Below are positions 1 to 10,763 of a stretch of DNA of 64,000 nucleotides, in pieces. The notes under the pieces are model-generated. The model was given only the letters and a program-made list of their open reading frames with translations. It ran no database searches and was not told where the DNA came from. The stretch comes from Strongylocentrotus droebachiensis (taxonomy: Eukaryota; Echinodermata; Echinoidea; Camarodonta; Strongylocentrotidae). The number at the start of each line of letters is the position of its first letter. The first letter of the stretch is position 1. Location of the stretch: the NCBI GenBank assembly GCA_035222895.1, contig JAVYIG010006556.1, forward strand, positions 1-64,000. The letters are read 5' to 3'. A program made the position numbers and the translations under genes.

Positions 1-430
1 CAGTGGCTTCATAATTCCGAAAATGAAATAAGGACCTATAGTTCAGAATATGTTATGCATTACCTGAACAGTTTGTAATTCCGAAGTTTAGTGTACATTG
101 TAATACCTAACATGAAAAAGAGTTCATAATTAAACTGATTTCTTAACTCCCCAAAAGAAACATAGTTCAGAATTGCAAAAAAAGAAGTAGTTGTTTTAAT
201 TCTGGAAATAAAAAAGGGTACATAATTCCAAAAATTAAATAAGTTACATTATTCTGAAGGTCCCTATTTCCGAAAATGCCTCAGGGTTCTACTTCATTTT
301 TCAGAATTATGTAGGTTCGAAATTGTTAAAAATGTTCTTTTTCAGAATTATTAACCTCGATTTTTTTGTTGTGGAAGTACGAACGCTATTTCATTTTCGG
401 AGTTATGAACGTTAAAAACCCCCAAGATGT
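1..430. repeat. TTCCGAA/TTCGGAA motif-saturated segment
   Basis: Short, irregularly spaced copies of AATTCCGAAA and its relatives fill this stretch, with no coding potential. The same motif class reappears at 1,935-2,140 and in the second duplication copy. It looks like the remains of a non-autonomous element rich in one short motif. The family was not identified. Confidence 0.55.
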
Positions 431-956
431 TACCTCATATTTCGAGTCCAGTTAAATATGTTTCTTTATGACACTTTTAATTTGAACTACGAGGCATATC
501 GAAAAACCTACGAGCAAGAACAAATTTGATTTGTTTCGCAATGCTTGTTTCCATCTTTCTTCAAGTTTTAGACATTTTTATCATCTAACAGTGTAATAGG
601 ATATACCAAAAGTTTAATGATTTTTTTCGAACAAACTTTTTAGTTGGAAAAACATCTGAAATATCCATAACCCTAATAGCGCAAATTTAATTGTACTCTT
701 GGATTTATAAGGTGTCTGAAATTCTGAGCAATATATGAAGCAATGACCTTTGTGCTTGGAAAACAAAATGTGGCTACGTGCCTGTTGATAGCACTCAAGC
801 TAATTGTAATTTCCAGAGTTTTTTTTCAACACCCTTATTTTCTTTATTCAATAAATCTCATATTATGGGTAGATCAGGCCTCGTTTCATGAAACTGATTT
901 GTCATGGGCAAACTCTTCTACGTTTTCGTAGTTTTTGAATAACGTTGAAAGGATAA
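431..956. other. Intronic, no gene seen
   Basis: AT-rich sequence of the kind found between the micro-exons. It contains 751-917, which is absent from copy 2 (junction near 14,410). No exon-like unit or open frame with recognisable content is seen. Confidence 0.5.
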
Positions 957-1259
957 TGTATCTATGTATCTATTCTTTATTTAATTTTCATTAAAAAAAA
1001 AAAGTATTTTCTACTTTAATTAAAAATTTCATTTACCTGTTTCTTGTAAATGATCAAGGGTGAATTTGAACTCTCAGTTATTTCATGGTGATACCAATTA
1101 ACTTGTAATTTACCTCTTTATATGCTTATGTATTTATCTATTTTGTTTTGGATGCTGTTATTTGATTTATTCTTACCAAACAGGGCCTCGTGGAAGACCA
1201 CCAAATGGTGATATGTGCCACCCTGTATAAATATCAGAAATAAATAAATTAATAAATAA
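957..1259 (+). mobile_element. LINE 3' end remnant with (AATA)n tail, copy 1
   Basis: An insertion interrupts the conserved intron text that precedes B exons (GAAGGACGTAACATTA). It ends with GGGCCTCGTGGAAGACC, then CCACCCTGTATAAATA and an AATAAATAAATTAATAAATA tail. Such a short conserved 3' block plus tandem AATA tail is typical of CR1/L2-type LINE 3' ends. No reverse transcriptase remains. Confidence 0.5.
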
Positions 1260-1304
1260 GGACGTATTACACTATAATGTAAATATGCTTTAATTTATTT
1301 TCAG

Positions 1305-1370
1305 ATAATAGAGCAGGAAGGAGGAAAGGGATCTGACGATGCAATTTCCCAATGTGCTGGCACACCCAAG
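1305..1370 (+). CDS. Micro-exon, class B (66 nt)
   Basis: The acceptor TTTATTTTCAG precedes 1305 and the donor AAG|GTTTGTGTGC follows 1370. Phase 0 reads 22 codons without a stop, starting IIEQEGGKGSDDAI and ending AGTPK. It has the class B core GKGSDD. The product is unknown; see the array finding. Confidence 0.6.
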
Positions 1371-1910
1371 GTTTGTGTGCCTTTTTTACTTCAGGTCCAA
1401 GTTTATACCATCATGAATCATTCTATATGAACAGGCAAGACATTTTGTTGTCATTAGTATGGTTCAAAAATGCTTTTCATCCCTCATTCAAATAGCTGTG
1501 AAAGCTATGCATGTAAATTTAGAAGGCAAACAGCCTGGGCAATATGCCATGTGAGAGAAATCAATCTTTCCCATTAACAACAATGATCTCCTTTGGTCCC
1601 TTGACACCAGGACTCAGTGCAACTATATATGATTGAAAATAACATATTCATGATAAGAAACGATATAGAATTATCTGGCGGCCGCCAGAAAATTCTTTCA
1701 TTTTTGATATTATGTTGCAGATAGAAAGAGGAGATGAAAAAAGAATGAAAAAAAACGAACAAGGAAATGAAGATAGAAAGAGGAAATGATACAAAAATAA
1801 AAACAAAGAATTATCCGGCGGTCGCAAAATGCACTGGTTCTTATTTAGTAAAAGTTTTCTTTTTCCTGTTATCTCTCTCCCTTTTTGTTAACCCTTGATA
1901 TATAGAGAGA

Positions 1911-2140
1911 GGGGGGGGGGGGGGGGGGGGCTGTTCAGTCGTTTCCGAAATTTTCGGAAATACGAACCTTCGGAATTATGAACCTTTTTTAATTTTCGGA
2001 AAAACAAACCTTCGGAATAAAGGACCTTCGGAGTAACGAGCCTTCGGAATTACGATCCTTCTGAATTATGGAGCTTATAGGAATTATGAACTTTCGGAAA
2101 TACGAACCTTTGCATATACGAACCTTCGGAAACGACATGT
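1911..2140. repeat. Poly-G run then TTCGGAA repeats, copy 1
   Basis: Twenty consecutive G (1911-1930) follow a GAGAGA tract. Then come many copies of CCTTCGGAATTATGAA and close variants spaced about 15 bp apart. The counterpart is 15,407-15,640. No gene is visible. Confidence 0.7.
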
Positions 2141-2407
2141 AACCTGTGAAAACCCCCGAAACAACCACCTTTGGGGTCGCTACATGTCCGGTTTGAATGA
2201 CATGCTTTATAAATGCTTTTAATCTTTCTTCAACTCTTTTTAGATGCGAAACGCACTGATTGTACAAGATATCTTTCAGAGAATATTAGAAGTTTAGTTA
2301 TGACCTCCACCCATCGGCGTAGATGCTTAAACACTCTACTCACTTAATTGTGTATAATGTTGGAAGGACGTAACATTAAAATGGAAATATGCTTTAATTT
2401 ATTTCAG

Positions 2408-2455
2408 TTGTTATGGCAGAAAGGAAGAAAGGGATCTGACGTTTCAATTACAGAG
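2408..2455 (+). CDS. Micro-exon, short class B (48 nt)
   Basis: The acceptor TTTATTTCAG precedes it and the donor GAG|GTTTGTGCGC follows. Phase 0 reads LLWQKGRKGSDVSITE with no stop. It is a class B variant lacking the C-terminal extension of the 66-nt form. Confidence 0.6.
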
Positions 2456-2928
2456 GTTTGTGCGCTTGAGGTTTTCAATTCCATTTGTAATTACATGTTC
2501 TTTAGTTTCAAAACATACGAAACATGATCCTTTTCTATAAGAACAGCCAAAGTATTTCGTTGCCATGAGTATGGCAAAACAAGCTTATTAATTTCATTCA
2601 AAAAGCTATGATATCGATAATTTGAAAACACAGAGAGCCTGTGTATTCTGTCTTGAAAACGAAATCAACCTTCCTCATTGAAAACAATAATCTCCTTTGG
2701 TGGCTTGATACCCGGACTCGATGCTTCTATATATGATTGTAATGGGGTAACTTGTCTTTCTAAAGGTTTATTTTTCTGAAGGTTGATATTTCCAAAACAC
2801 ACATTTTCTCATACCTTTAATGTCACCTGGGGAAAAAATCTCTGAAACAACCGCTTTTGGGTTCACTATGATTTGTTTTGATGACATGCTTTATAAAAGC
2901 TTTTAAATATTTCCTCAAATCTTTTCAG

Positions 2929-2991
2929 ATATTTAAACAAGTGTGGTCGTGGTCTTATTACGAAACAGCAGAATTGGAGACAACACGCAAG
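2929..2991 (+). CDS. Micro-exon, class A (63 nt)
   Basis: The acceptor CAAATCTTTTCAG precedes it and the donor AAG|GTTTATATGC follows. Phase 0 is open for 21 codons: it starts IFKQVWSWSYYETA and ends ETTRK. The second duplication copy (16,428) is two codons shorter. Confidence 0.6.
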
Positions 2992-3175
2992 GTTTATATG
3001 CATAATTTCTGGTCATTTAATCCATTGCTGCTAGTCCTTGTATTTGCTATACACCCTTTTACGGTTAAGGTCACCATTTTAATTTACGAGTAAAACCTTG
3101 CGTCATCATTGTTTACAGATGCGCATTAGTATTGTTACGTCGCTACCTGCGCTGTGCGCTCACATCAAATTGGCA

Positions 3176-3234
3176 TGGCGCCATTTTAATTTACGAGTAA
3201 ACAACTTGTTTACTCGTAAATTCAAATGGCGCCC
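3176..3234. repeat. Inverted-repeat hairpin, copy 1
   Basis: The arms pair TGGCGCCATTTTAATTTACG with the complementary CGTAAATTCAAATGGCGCCA around a central AACAACTTGTT, with one or two mismatches. It is a very short foldback element or hairpin at the left of the CGTAC-rich block. Its counterpart is 16,670-16,725. Confidence 0.75.
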
Positions 3235-3289
3235 ATGTCTCCGCACGCGCACTCTTGTAACCGTGAAAGGGTGTATTAACATGTTTCAT

Positions 3290-3657
3290 CCTAATGCCTC
3301 AGTTACACCTTTGTGCATGTTGCTGCGTATTGTACGTTGTGCTATTCGGGTATGTCAATATGTAGCCGTGCCCAGCAATACGTGCTAAATGTGAAGGACG
3401 CAGTCACACTTTTGCGTATCCCGCTCGTAGGTAGCTTGTATGCCGATCGTACAAAGACTGCCTATATGGTTGCGTATGGTTGCCTATGACCACGCTATAA
3501 CTAGCTCGCTTTACCAGTACACAGCAGTACGATTCAATACGCAGTTTGCTCACCACGTTGCGTACGTAGCTATATCTTTGTTTGTTTGCTGCTCGCTAGC
3601 AGTTTTCACCAGTTGGTCTCGTTGCGTCTCACTGCGTGTTCGCACGCTTTAGCTCGT
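3290..3657. mobile_element. CGTAC-rich non-autonomous element, copy 1
   Basis: It starts near GCCTCAGTTACACCTTTGTG and is dense in TGCGTA, CGTACG and CTCGCT words, unlike the AT-rich surroundings. It is interrupted at 3,660 by the hAT-like element. The family is unidentified; related blocks occur at 7,411, 16,782, 19,780, 21,495 and 26,590. Confidence 0.5.
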
Positions 3658-3989
3658 TTCGGGGGGGGGGGGGGGGGGTGTAGAGGCCAACAATTACCGA
3701 CAAAACTAGCCAACAATTACCGACAAAATTAAATGTCCAATATCTACAAATTCAACCCTATAAACCTGGGGCCGAAGGCTAAATTGCTTTTCCTATTGAC
3801 TATCTATAGTACTTGCATATGCGCAAAATGGTCATTTTCCTCGACAACATAAATATACGAATTATTTCTTCAATTTAGTCAGCATCATAGCTATATATTT
3901 TAATGCAGGCGCGGAGCTAGGATCTTATTTTAGGGAGGGGCGGTAGTGAGCAAGAGAATCACTTTAAATTGCGCTCATTAGTGGGGTGT

Positions 3990-5345
3990 GGGTGATGGGC
4001 CTTTCGGCGCGAAGCGCGGAAGCTTAGATGTTTCCTTAAATTATTAGGAAAAGAAGACGATTAATTGTTCCGTTTTCGACTGGTAATCCTTGGCTGTATG
4101 AGGTCCCCCCCCCCCTCCCGCGCGAAGCGTGAAAGCTTTGACGTTTCATTAAATTATTATAAAAAAGAAGACGATTTGCTGTACCGTTCTCGACTGTTTA
4201 TCCTTTTCTGAATTCAGTTCCCCCCCCTCCCGCGCAAAGCGCGTAACCTTTGACGTTTCATTAAATTATTAGAGAAAGAAGACGATTGGTCGTACCGTTT
4301 TCAACATTAACAAGCCCTATTTATCTGAATTCAGTTTCCCCCTCTCGCGCGAAGCGCGAAAGCTTTGACGTTTCCTCATATTATTAGAGAAAGAACACGA
4401 TTCGTTGTACCGTTTTGACTCTAAATAAGCCCTATTAATTTTGTCTGTATTCAGTTTCCCCTCTCACGCGAAGCGTGGAAGCTTTGACGTTTCCTAAAAT
4501 TATTAGAGAAAGAACACGATTCGTTGCACCGTTTTCGACTCTAAATAAGCCCTATCAATTTCGTCAGAATTCAGTTTCCCCTCTCACGCGAAGCGCGGAA
4601 GCTTTGACGTTTCCTAAAATTATTAGAGAAAGAACACGATTCGTTGCACCGTTTTCGACTCTAAATAAGCCCTATCAATTTCGTCAGAATTCAGTTTCCC
4701 CCCTCGCGCGAAGCGCGGAAGCTTTGACGTTTCCTCATATTATTAGAGCAAGAAAACGATTCGTTGTACCGTTTTCGACTCTAAAAAAGCCCTATTAATA
4801 TTGTCTTATTTCAGTTTCCCCCTCTCGCGCGAAGCGCGGAAGCTTTGAAGTTTCCTTAAATTATTAGAGAAAGAAGACGATTCGTTGTACCGTTTTCGAC
4901 TCTAAATAAGCCCTATCAATTTCGTCAGAATTCAGTTTCCCCCTCTCGCGCAAAGCGCGGAAGCTTTGACGTTTCCTTCAATTATTAAAGAAAGAAGACG
5001 ATTCGTTGTACCGTGTTCGACTGTTATTAAGCCCTATTCACCTGAATTCAGTTTCCCCCTCTCGCGCGAAGCGCGAAAGCTTTGACGTTTCCTCAAATTA
5101 TTAGAGAAAGAACACGATTCGTTGTACCGTTTTCGACTCTAAATAAGCCCTATTAATTTAGCGCGGAAGCTTGGACGTTTCCTAAAATTTTTAGAGAAAG
5201 AAGACAATTCGTTTTTTGTTGCGACTCGTTTAAATGAAGTTTCCCCTTCCGCGCGAAGCGCGGAAATTTGGGCGTTTCATCACAAAGAAAGGAAGACGAT
5301 TCGTCGTACCGTTGTTGACTCTTAAATCTTGTTTGAATTTAGTTT
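3990..5345. repeat. Minisatellite, about 118-bp unit, with GCGAAGC hairpin, copy 1
   Basis: About twelve units carry the blocks GCGCGAAGCGCGGAAGCTTT, then GACGTTTCCT, ATTATTAGAGAAAGAA, GACGATTCGTTGTACCG, TCGACTCTAAATAAGCCC and TTCAGTTTCCCC. Most units contain the self-complementary GCGCGAAGCGC. Open frames here are a by-product of the period and are not genes. Confidence 0.9.
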
Positions 5346-5639
5346 CCCCGAAATTTTTAAACCTCTGATTTCTTTAGCTGATATTATAGGCAAGTGAAAC
5401 TTCGAGAAAATACAAGTATTGTAGTTGTAGTCACTCTCGAAGTCGTCACAGTGAATAAGAAGTCACAGTTCGCAGGGAAAAAAACTTGTCGGCCGACCGA
5501 CAATATACATCTCACCGAATTCAAACTTCTGCATTGATATAGTACACGAGGATCGAGCAAGAATACCGACACAGCTGACCCGACACAGCAACCTATTTAC
5601 CCGTGACTTTCTTGCTCTCTCGACAAGTCGACTCCACCC

Positions 5640-6010
5640 AACAACCCCCTTCTCTCTTTTACTCCCACTCCTCCTCTCTCAGACTCTTACTTCCCCTCTC
5701 TCTCCTCTCTTTCGTCCCCCGTTTCTTTTGTTTCCCTTTCACTCTTTTTTCTTCTTTTTTCTTTTCTTTCTTTTCTTTCTTTTCCTTTCTTTCCTCTCCT
5801 CCCTCTTTTTCTTTTTTCTCTTTCTTTCTTCTTTTTTCATTCCTTTCTTTTCCTTTCTTTCCTTTCTTTTCCTTTCTTTGTTTTCATTTCCTTTTTTTCT
5901 TCTTTTCTTTCCCTTTCCCTCTCTTTTTTCCCCCTCTTTTTTTCCCTCTCTCTTTTTTTCCTCTCTTTTTTTTCCCTCTCTTTTTTTCCCTCCCCCTTTT
6001 CTCTTTTTTC
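5640..6010. repeat. Long polypyrimidine (C/T) tract, copy 1
   Basis: Almost pure C/T on the + strand for about 370 bp (CTTTCTTTTCCTTT words), followed closely by a G run and a C run at 6,050-6,086. Open frames encoding only F/L/S or K/E/R on the two strands are compositional artefacts. Counterpart: 19,140-19,490. Confidence 0.95.
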
Positions 6011-6388
6011 CCGAACGCAGCGCAACTTTAACGACAATATCCTGACAGGTGGGGGGGGGGGGGGTGTCACACACTCCCCCCCCCCTTTTGGTGACGCCCC
6101 TGCCTGGATGATCTGCCTTGTCGAGAAAATCAGTGTTCCCCATCGAAAAAATGATCCCCATTAGTACCTTGCTACCCGACACAATGCTTCTATATATGAT
6201 TCTATGGGGGTTACTTGTCTTGCTGAAGGTTATTTTCTGAAGGTTCATAATTCCAAACACACAATTTTCCTTCCCTTTAATATTCCCTAGAGGAAAACCC
6301 CCTGGAACAACCCCCTTTGTGGTCACTATGTCCTGCTTGGATGACATGCTTCATAAATGCTTTCATATCTTTCCTCAATTCTTTTCAG

Positions 6389-6445
6389 ATGTCCGACCCA
6401 GGGTGGTCTGATTATACAACAACAGAACCAGAGAGATCACCCAAG
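6389..6445 (+). CDS. Micro-exon, class A (57 nt)
   Basis: The acceptor CAATTCTTTTCAG precedes it and the donor AAG|GTTTCTATAC follows. Phase 0 reads MSDPGWSDYTTTEPERSPK with no stop. It has the class A WSDY core. Confidence 0.6.
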
Positions 6446-6897
6446 GTTTCTATACATAATTTCTAGCTACTCAATCCATTGTTTCTAGTCCATGTATTTG
6501 TTATTAAAGAAGATTTTATGAGGCATATCAAAACACCTGCAAAGAGTAAAAAACTTGATTTCGATTTGTTTCTCAATGCTTTGTTCCCTCTTTGCACAAG
6601 TTTTAGTTGTTTCAATCATGTAAACAGTGCATCAGAAAATATGCATAACCTACAGGAAAAATAAAATAAAATTCAGGGATTCATTAAGGTGTTTGAAGTT
6701 CTCAGCATTATATGACGCAATGCCCTTCATGCTATGGTGAACCCACACTTTATTTGAGTACAATTAATCTGAGATTATGAGAAGCAAAGTTGTGACAACT
6801 AACTATGGATAAGATGCTTAAACTCTTCTACGTACCTAATTTTGAATAATGTTTGAAGGATTTAACATAATGTAAATATGCTTTAATTTATTTTAAG

Positions 6898-6961
6898 TTG
6901 ACGGAGCAGATAGAAGGAAAGGGATTTCTTGATTCTTTTGCATAATCTTAAGTTTGTGTGC
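6898..6961 (+). pseudogene. Degenerate micro-exon, class B
   Basis: It aligns with class B (LTEQIEGKGF) and follows the conserved AATATGCTTTAATTTATTTT intron end. The acceptor is TTTTAAG, phase 0 hits TAA after about 15 codons, and the donor G is lost (CTTAAGTTTGTGTG). Confidence 0.55.
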
Positions 6962-7243
6962 TTGAGATTTTCAATTACATTTGTTATTACATGTAATTCA
7001 ATTTTAAATTAATCACAAGATGACCCTTTTTATGTATAAACAGGCAACATATTTCATTGCAGCCATACAAATTATTAAATGATGCTTATCATCTTCATTG
7101 GAAAAGCGATGGAAGCTATAAATGTATATTGAAAAGGCAAAAAGCTTTTGTAATCTGCCATATCAGAATAATCTTGGGTCACAATTTCCTGTTTGGATCG
7201 CATGCTTTATAAATGCTCTTAAATTCGTCCTTAACTTTTTCAG

Positions 7244-7306
7244 ATGAGCAGGCCACCCAACCGAAAGGTGGTTATTCGAAGACCTAGGAAATCACATTCC
7301 CGCACG
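7244..7306 (+). CDS. Micro-exon, class C (63 nt)
   Basis: The acceptor CTTTTTCAG precedes it and the donor ACG|GTTTGTATGC follows. Phase 0 is open for 21 codons: it starts MSRPPNRKVV and ends KSHSRT. It is strongly basic. Confidence 0.6.
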
Positions 7307-7410
7307 GTTTGTATGCATAACTTCTAGCCATTAAACACTGTTGCCAAGTCCATATGTTCTTTTGTTATGCTTTAGAAGAACTATTTCTTCGTAACTTCCT
7401 ATATCCGAAC

Positions 7411-7960
7411 TAAAGCCCCTTTCACACCGAGCCATACGTAGATTTGCATAGTGTTGCGTACCGACTACGCCGAGCGTACGCTGCCCTACGCTGACCTTCG
7501 TAACTATACGCTGAGGGACGCAAAGGGGTGCGCGGGTTGGCGAACTTTCGGCGTAGACACTAGACGCAGTAGGTACGCATTCTGTACGCAAATCTACTTA
7601 ACACTACGCTACAGTACGCCAAGCCTACGCAACAGTACGCTTTCCTACACCAGTCCTACGATGCAGTAAAAGCTTGCGCACACAGTAAGCAAGCGTACGC
7701 AACCGTACGCAAACCTTTACGTCAGGCCTACGTAAACGTACGCAGCCCTACGCTTGTTATACACAATCGTACGCGTAGGTACGCCAATCGCATACGATGT
7801 AGGTATGGGGTGCCTATGCACAGGATACTTAACCATACGCCATCGTACGTCAGCCTACGTATAACCTACGCAGTGATTACGCCGAGGCAACATTTTTTTT
7901 TCATGAATACGCAGCCTAATTTCGGCGTAATCAGTACGCCACACTACTATTGTAAGGTTG
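7411..7960. mobile_element. CGTACG-rich non-autonomous element
   Basis: It interrupts the intron after the class C exon (compare 11,712-11,830, where the intron is uninterrupted). It starts AAGCCCCTTTCACACCGAG and is saturated with TACGC/CGTACG words such as GTACGCAACCGTACGCAAAC. No protein is credible. Confidence 0.55.
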
Positions 7961-9245
7961 CTCTGAAAAAGTACCATATGAGAGTACTACTTGGGAGTAG
8001 AAGTACTATATGAGAGTACTATTCCCAATAAACAAAACACTAAAAAGTAACCTCTTTTGGGAGTGTATTTTAAGTGATTTTAAAGTATGGTGCCTTTTGA
8101 ACTAGATTTAAACGTTAACGAAACGTGCCTTCATTTAAACAAAAAAGGTACTCCTGTTCACGTTTTCATCTAACCTAAGAACCACCAATTTATCACGCGA
8201 CTGGAGTAACGTGATTCCACTTACCTCTGTAAATCAAGTGTTTATGACCAAAAAACCACTTGACCAAGCAACGAGTTTTTTGTCCGTTAACCGATGGTGG
8301 TGATAAATACGTAATTATTTGGTCTTGTAAGCACCTTTATCGATTGGTTTCACAGGTTATCCAAGGTTGATGGTAATAATCACGTTACTTACACCGGCTA
8401 ATCGTCTTATTGTTCTGTCCGTGAATCTCTGGTTATATTAAATTAGTAATTCTGAGGTGTCTTACAAACCTCTTTTAACTCTTATCCTGCCACAGGGCTA
8501 ATCCCCCAAGTGCCAGATTTATAACGAGATAATCGGATTAACGCGATGGTACTAACAATAGAGCGTGCAAAACACTAGGCACAGTCCAATAGGCATGAAC
8601 AATAACTGCTATTACGAATGTTTGCTAGCATGCAAGAAGCAGCGTAACAATAGCGTGCACGCAGCCTCATGGCAGGCTATGAGTTAATGGTTTCAAAGTT
8701 ACCATACATTTCTTGGTAACGATCACGTTGCTCACGCTGATTACTAATCTAAGCTGTGAATACGTGATATTTAGGTGTGAAAATAAGTAATTATTAGGTG
8801 TCTTAAAACACCTTTTTAAATGGAGGTCAAAGTTGTCATAAGTTCCGCGGTGATGATCTCGTGACTCAAACGGATTATTAATCTAAGCTGGGCATACTTG
8901 ACTTTTAGGTGTGAAAAATGAGTAATTGTTAGGTGTCTTAAAACACCTTTTTAAATGGTTTCAAAGTTACCATAACTTTCTTGGTGATGATCACGTAGTT
9001 AAAACTGATTACTTATCTAAGCTGTGAATCCGTGATATTTAGGTGTGAAAATTAGTAATTATTAGGTGTCTTAAAACACCTGTTTACATGGTAGTCAAAG
9101 TTGCCAGCAATTCCGCGGTGATGATCTCGTGACTCAAACGGATTACTAATCTAAGCTGGGCATACGTGTTTTCCAGGTGTGAAAATGAGTTATTACTAGG
9201 TGTCTTGATGGTTTCACAGTTACCATTTAAGTTCCGTGGTGATAA
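7961..9245. repeat. Imperfect tandem repeats around GTGTCTTAAAACACC
   Basis: Units of roughly 135 bp between about 8,690 and 9,240 share AGGTGTCTTAAAACACCT (itself an inverted repeat), GATGATCACGT-like words, ATCTAAGCTG and GATATTTAGGTGTGAAAAT. The stretch before 8,690 is more diverged. No gene is seen. Confidence 0.6.
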
Positions 9246-9253
9246 TCCCGTGA

Positions 9254-9905
9254 CTGTTGGCATATTTCTATGTTCACCAGCTGATAAATGACTGTTGGCA
9301 TTTTTTAATTCCACCAGTTGATAACTTGAGTGTGCATATTTCCAGTTGCACCAGTTGATGACTGACTGTTGGCATATTTCCAGTTGAACCAGCTGACACC
9401 AATTAATTTGCATATTGAATATGGGGTGCGTGCAGATCTATGTTTTTTAGACAATTTATCTGAATTAACAGCATATTTCTTAATTACTGATGATTTAGTT
9501 ATGTGCAATTCATTTCGAAAATACTACATATATAAATTACCAGTTATTAGGACATTTCGCTACTTCGTATGAATTACATTTAGTTAAACATGAATAAGGG
9601 AAACAATAACTATGAACTAAATAATTTCAATAAAATACAAGTATATGAAAAAATTTCGATTAATTAAATTATGTAAGTCTACTTATTACCAATGCCTTTA
9701 CATTGGAAATACAGACGTACCAGTATTGAAGTGTTCTTGCTGTTAAACTGGTTGGAAGTGTTACCAAATGGTTTTAATGGATCAGCTAGACCAGTTGAAT
9801 TCTAACTGGCCTGGATCAACTGGATCATTTAGCCCATTTCAATTTCCAGGGTTACCAGTTGGCATTAACTGGTTCATCAACTGGACCAGTTGTAACTAGC
9901 TTTCT
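9254..9905. repeat. ACCAGTT / TTGGCATATTTCCAG motif cluster
   Basis: There are repeated copies of GTTGGCATATTTCCAGTTG (9,254-9,390) and of the palindromic words AACTGG and ACCAGTT (9,720-9,900), separated by AT-rich DNA. No gene is seen. Confidence 0.55.
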
Positions 9906-10500
9906 CTTCTGGCATGTTTGCATCCCCCCCCCCCAATCTCCTCTAATCCCAAACTGCTTCCGGCGCGCCTGGACGTAATTATGGAAGATCCAAGACACGA
10001 TGTTCAGAAACGGGATGAGAACGTCATTATTTTGGTTCATTTATTGTGTAACATTTGCGTTATTATTGGGTTGAACGCGGGTTACGGTAACATATTTCCT
10101 CTTCGACGTAAATTTCACGTGAATGAAGAACATGATTCATCTCAAGTCAGCCTCGTAATATTCACGTGAATTTCACGCAGATATTTTGACTAAAACTATC
10201 ACTAACGCTTCACGTGTTTCTGTGACGCGATAATTTCGTTTATGAAGATGTAATTTCATAACCAAACAAACACGGGAGTATTAGGTTTACAAACCATGGT
10301 CTCCAAGGTAGGGATAATCACGTTATTATAATGGTGATATTGCAGTGACAATTGCGTGATTTAGTGTACGTGTGTTTCAAGTTACCTAGTGCAATAAACG
10401 TATTAACACATTTACGTAAATGTCCGGTGTTTGTAGAACGTAACTCTCCTCAAGTCGATACCTTGATATTGACGTGATTTTCACGTGATTTTGTTTATTG
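9906..10500. repeat. CACGTGA-rich segment
   Basis: Scattered TTCACGTGA, CACGTGAATTTCACG and GTGATTTTCACGTGA words occur throughout. This is E-box-like by string match, but the density and lack of a gene suggest a motif-rich transposon fragment. No credible open frame is seen. Confidence 0.45.
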
Positions 10501-10763
10501 GGATTGTTAGTTAGTTTTTTTGAATTTGTTTTTTCTATTTTTTATTTTATTTGATTTCTATTTTATATTTCTAATATACCGGTAATAGTTTTTTTTTTTT
10601 TTTTGGGGGTGGGGGGTCTTTTTTATTTTAAAAATGTAATTTTTCAATTTGTCTAAGATTTTTTTTTTTTCTTCTTTTTGTCAAGATAATTTTTTGATGC
10701 AGGATATAAAACAAATATACCATGTTTTCTTTTCGAGGAACTTGTTATAATTATTGGCCTTCT

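Larger units (their letters stand above)
1..6102 (+). repeat. Direct segmental duplication, copy 1
   Basis: Base 1 onward matches 13,655 onward, and the match continues to the end of a transposon at 6,102, matching 19,580. Copy 1 carries exons B, B' and A, a CGTAC-rich element and a hAT-like element. The two copies look more than 95% identical by eye. Copy 1 keeps about 167 bp (751-917) that copy 2 lacks, and has lost about 77 bp near 3,660 that copy 2 keeps. The left limit is cut by the window edge, so the duplicated block may be longer. Confidence 0.95.
3661..6102. mobile_element. hAT-like non-autonomous element, copy 1 (left end deleted)
   Basis: The right terminus GACGCCCCTG ends at 6,102. 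The matching left terminus CAGGGGCGTCGC is present only in copy 2 (17,189), because copy 1 has lost the segment around 3,660. It contains a G run, a 118-bp minisatellite and a long pyrimidine tract, and no transposase. The hAT assignment rests only on the CAGGG-type termini and is tentative. Confidence 0.5.

Noticed and set aside
3098-3388. 96-codon frame conserved in both duplication copies (also 16,590-16,880)
   Set aside because: It lies in the CGTAC-rich element; conservation is explained by recent duplication and the peptide has no recognisable feature.
4475-4798. 107-codon frame with repeated peptide in the minisatellite
   Set aside because: It follows the tandem period, contains no known motif and is not conserved as a frame in the second copy.
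5603-6347. Long open frames on both strands in the C/T tract (also 19,104-19,714)
   Set aside because: Only F/L/S or K/E/R residues arising from a polypyrimidine tract; low-complexity artefacts.
10000-10500. Cluster of E-boxes (CACGTG) as an enhancer
   Set aside because: Motif density and its position inside an insertion fit a motif-rich transposon fragment better; no gene is nearby on which it would act.
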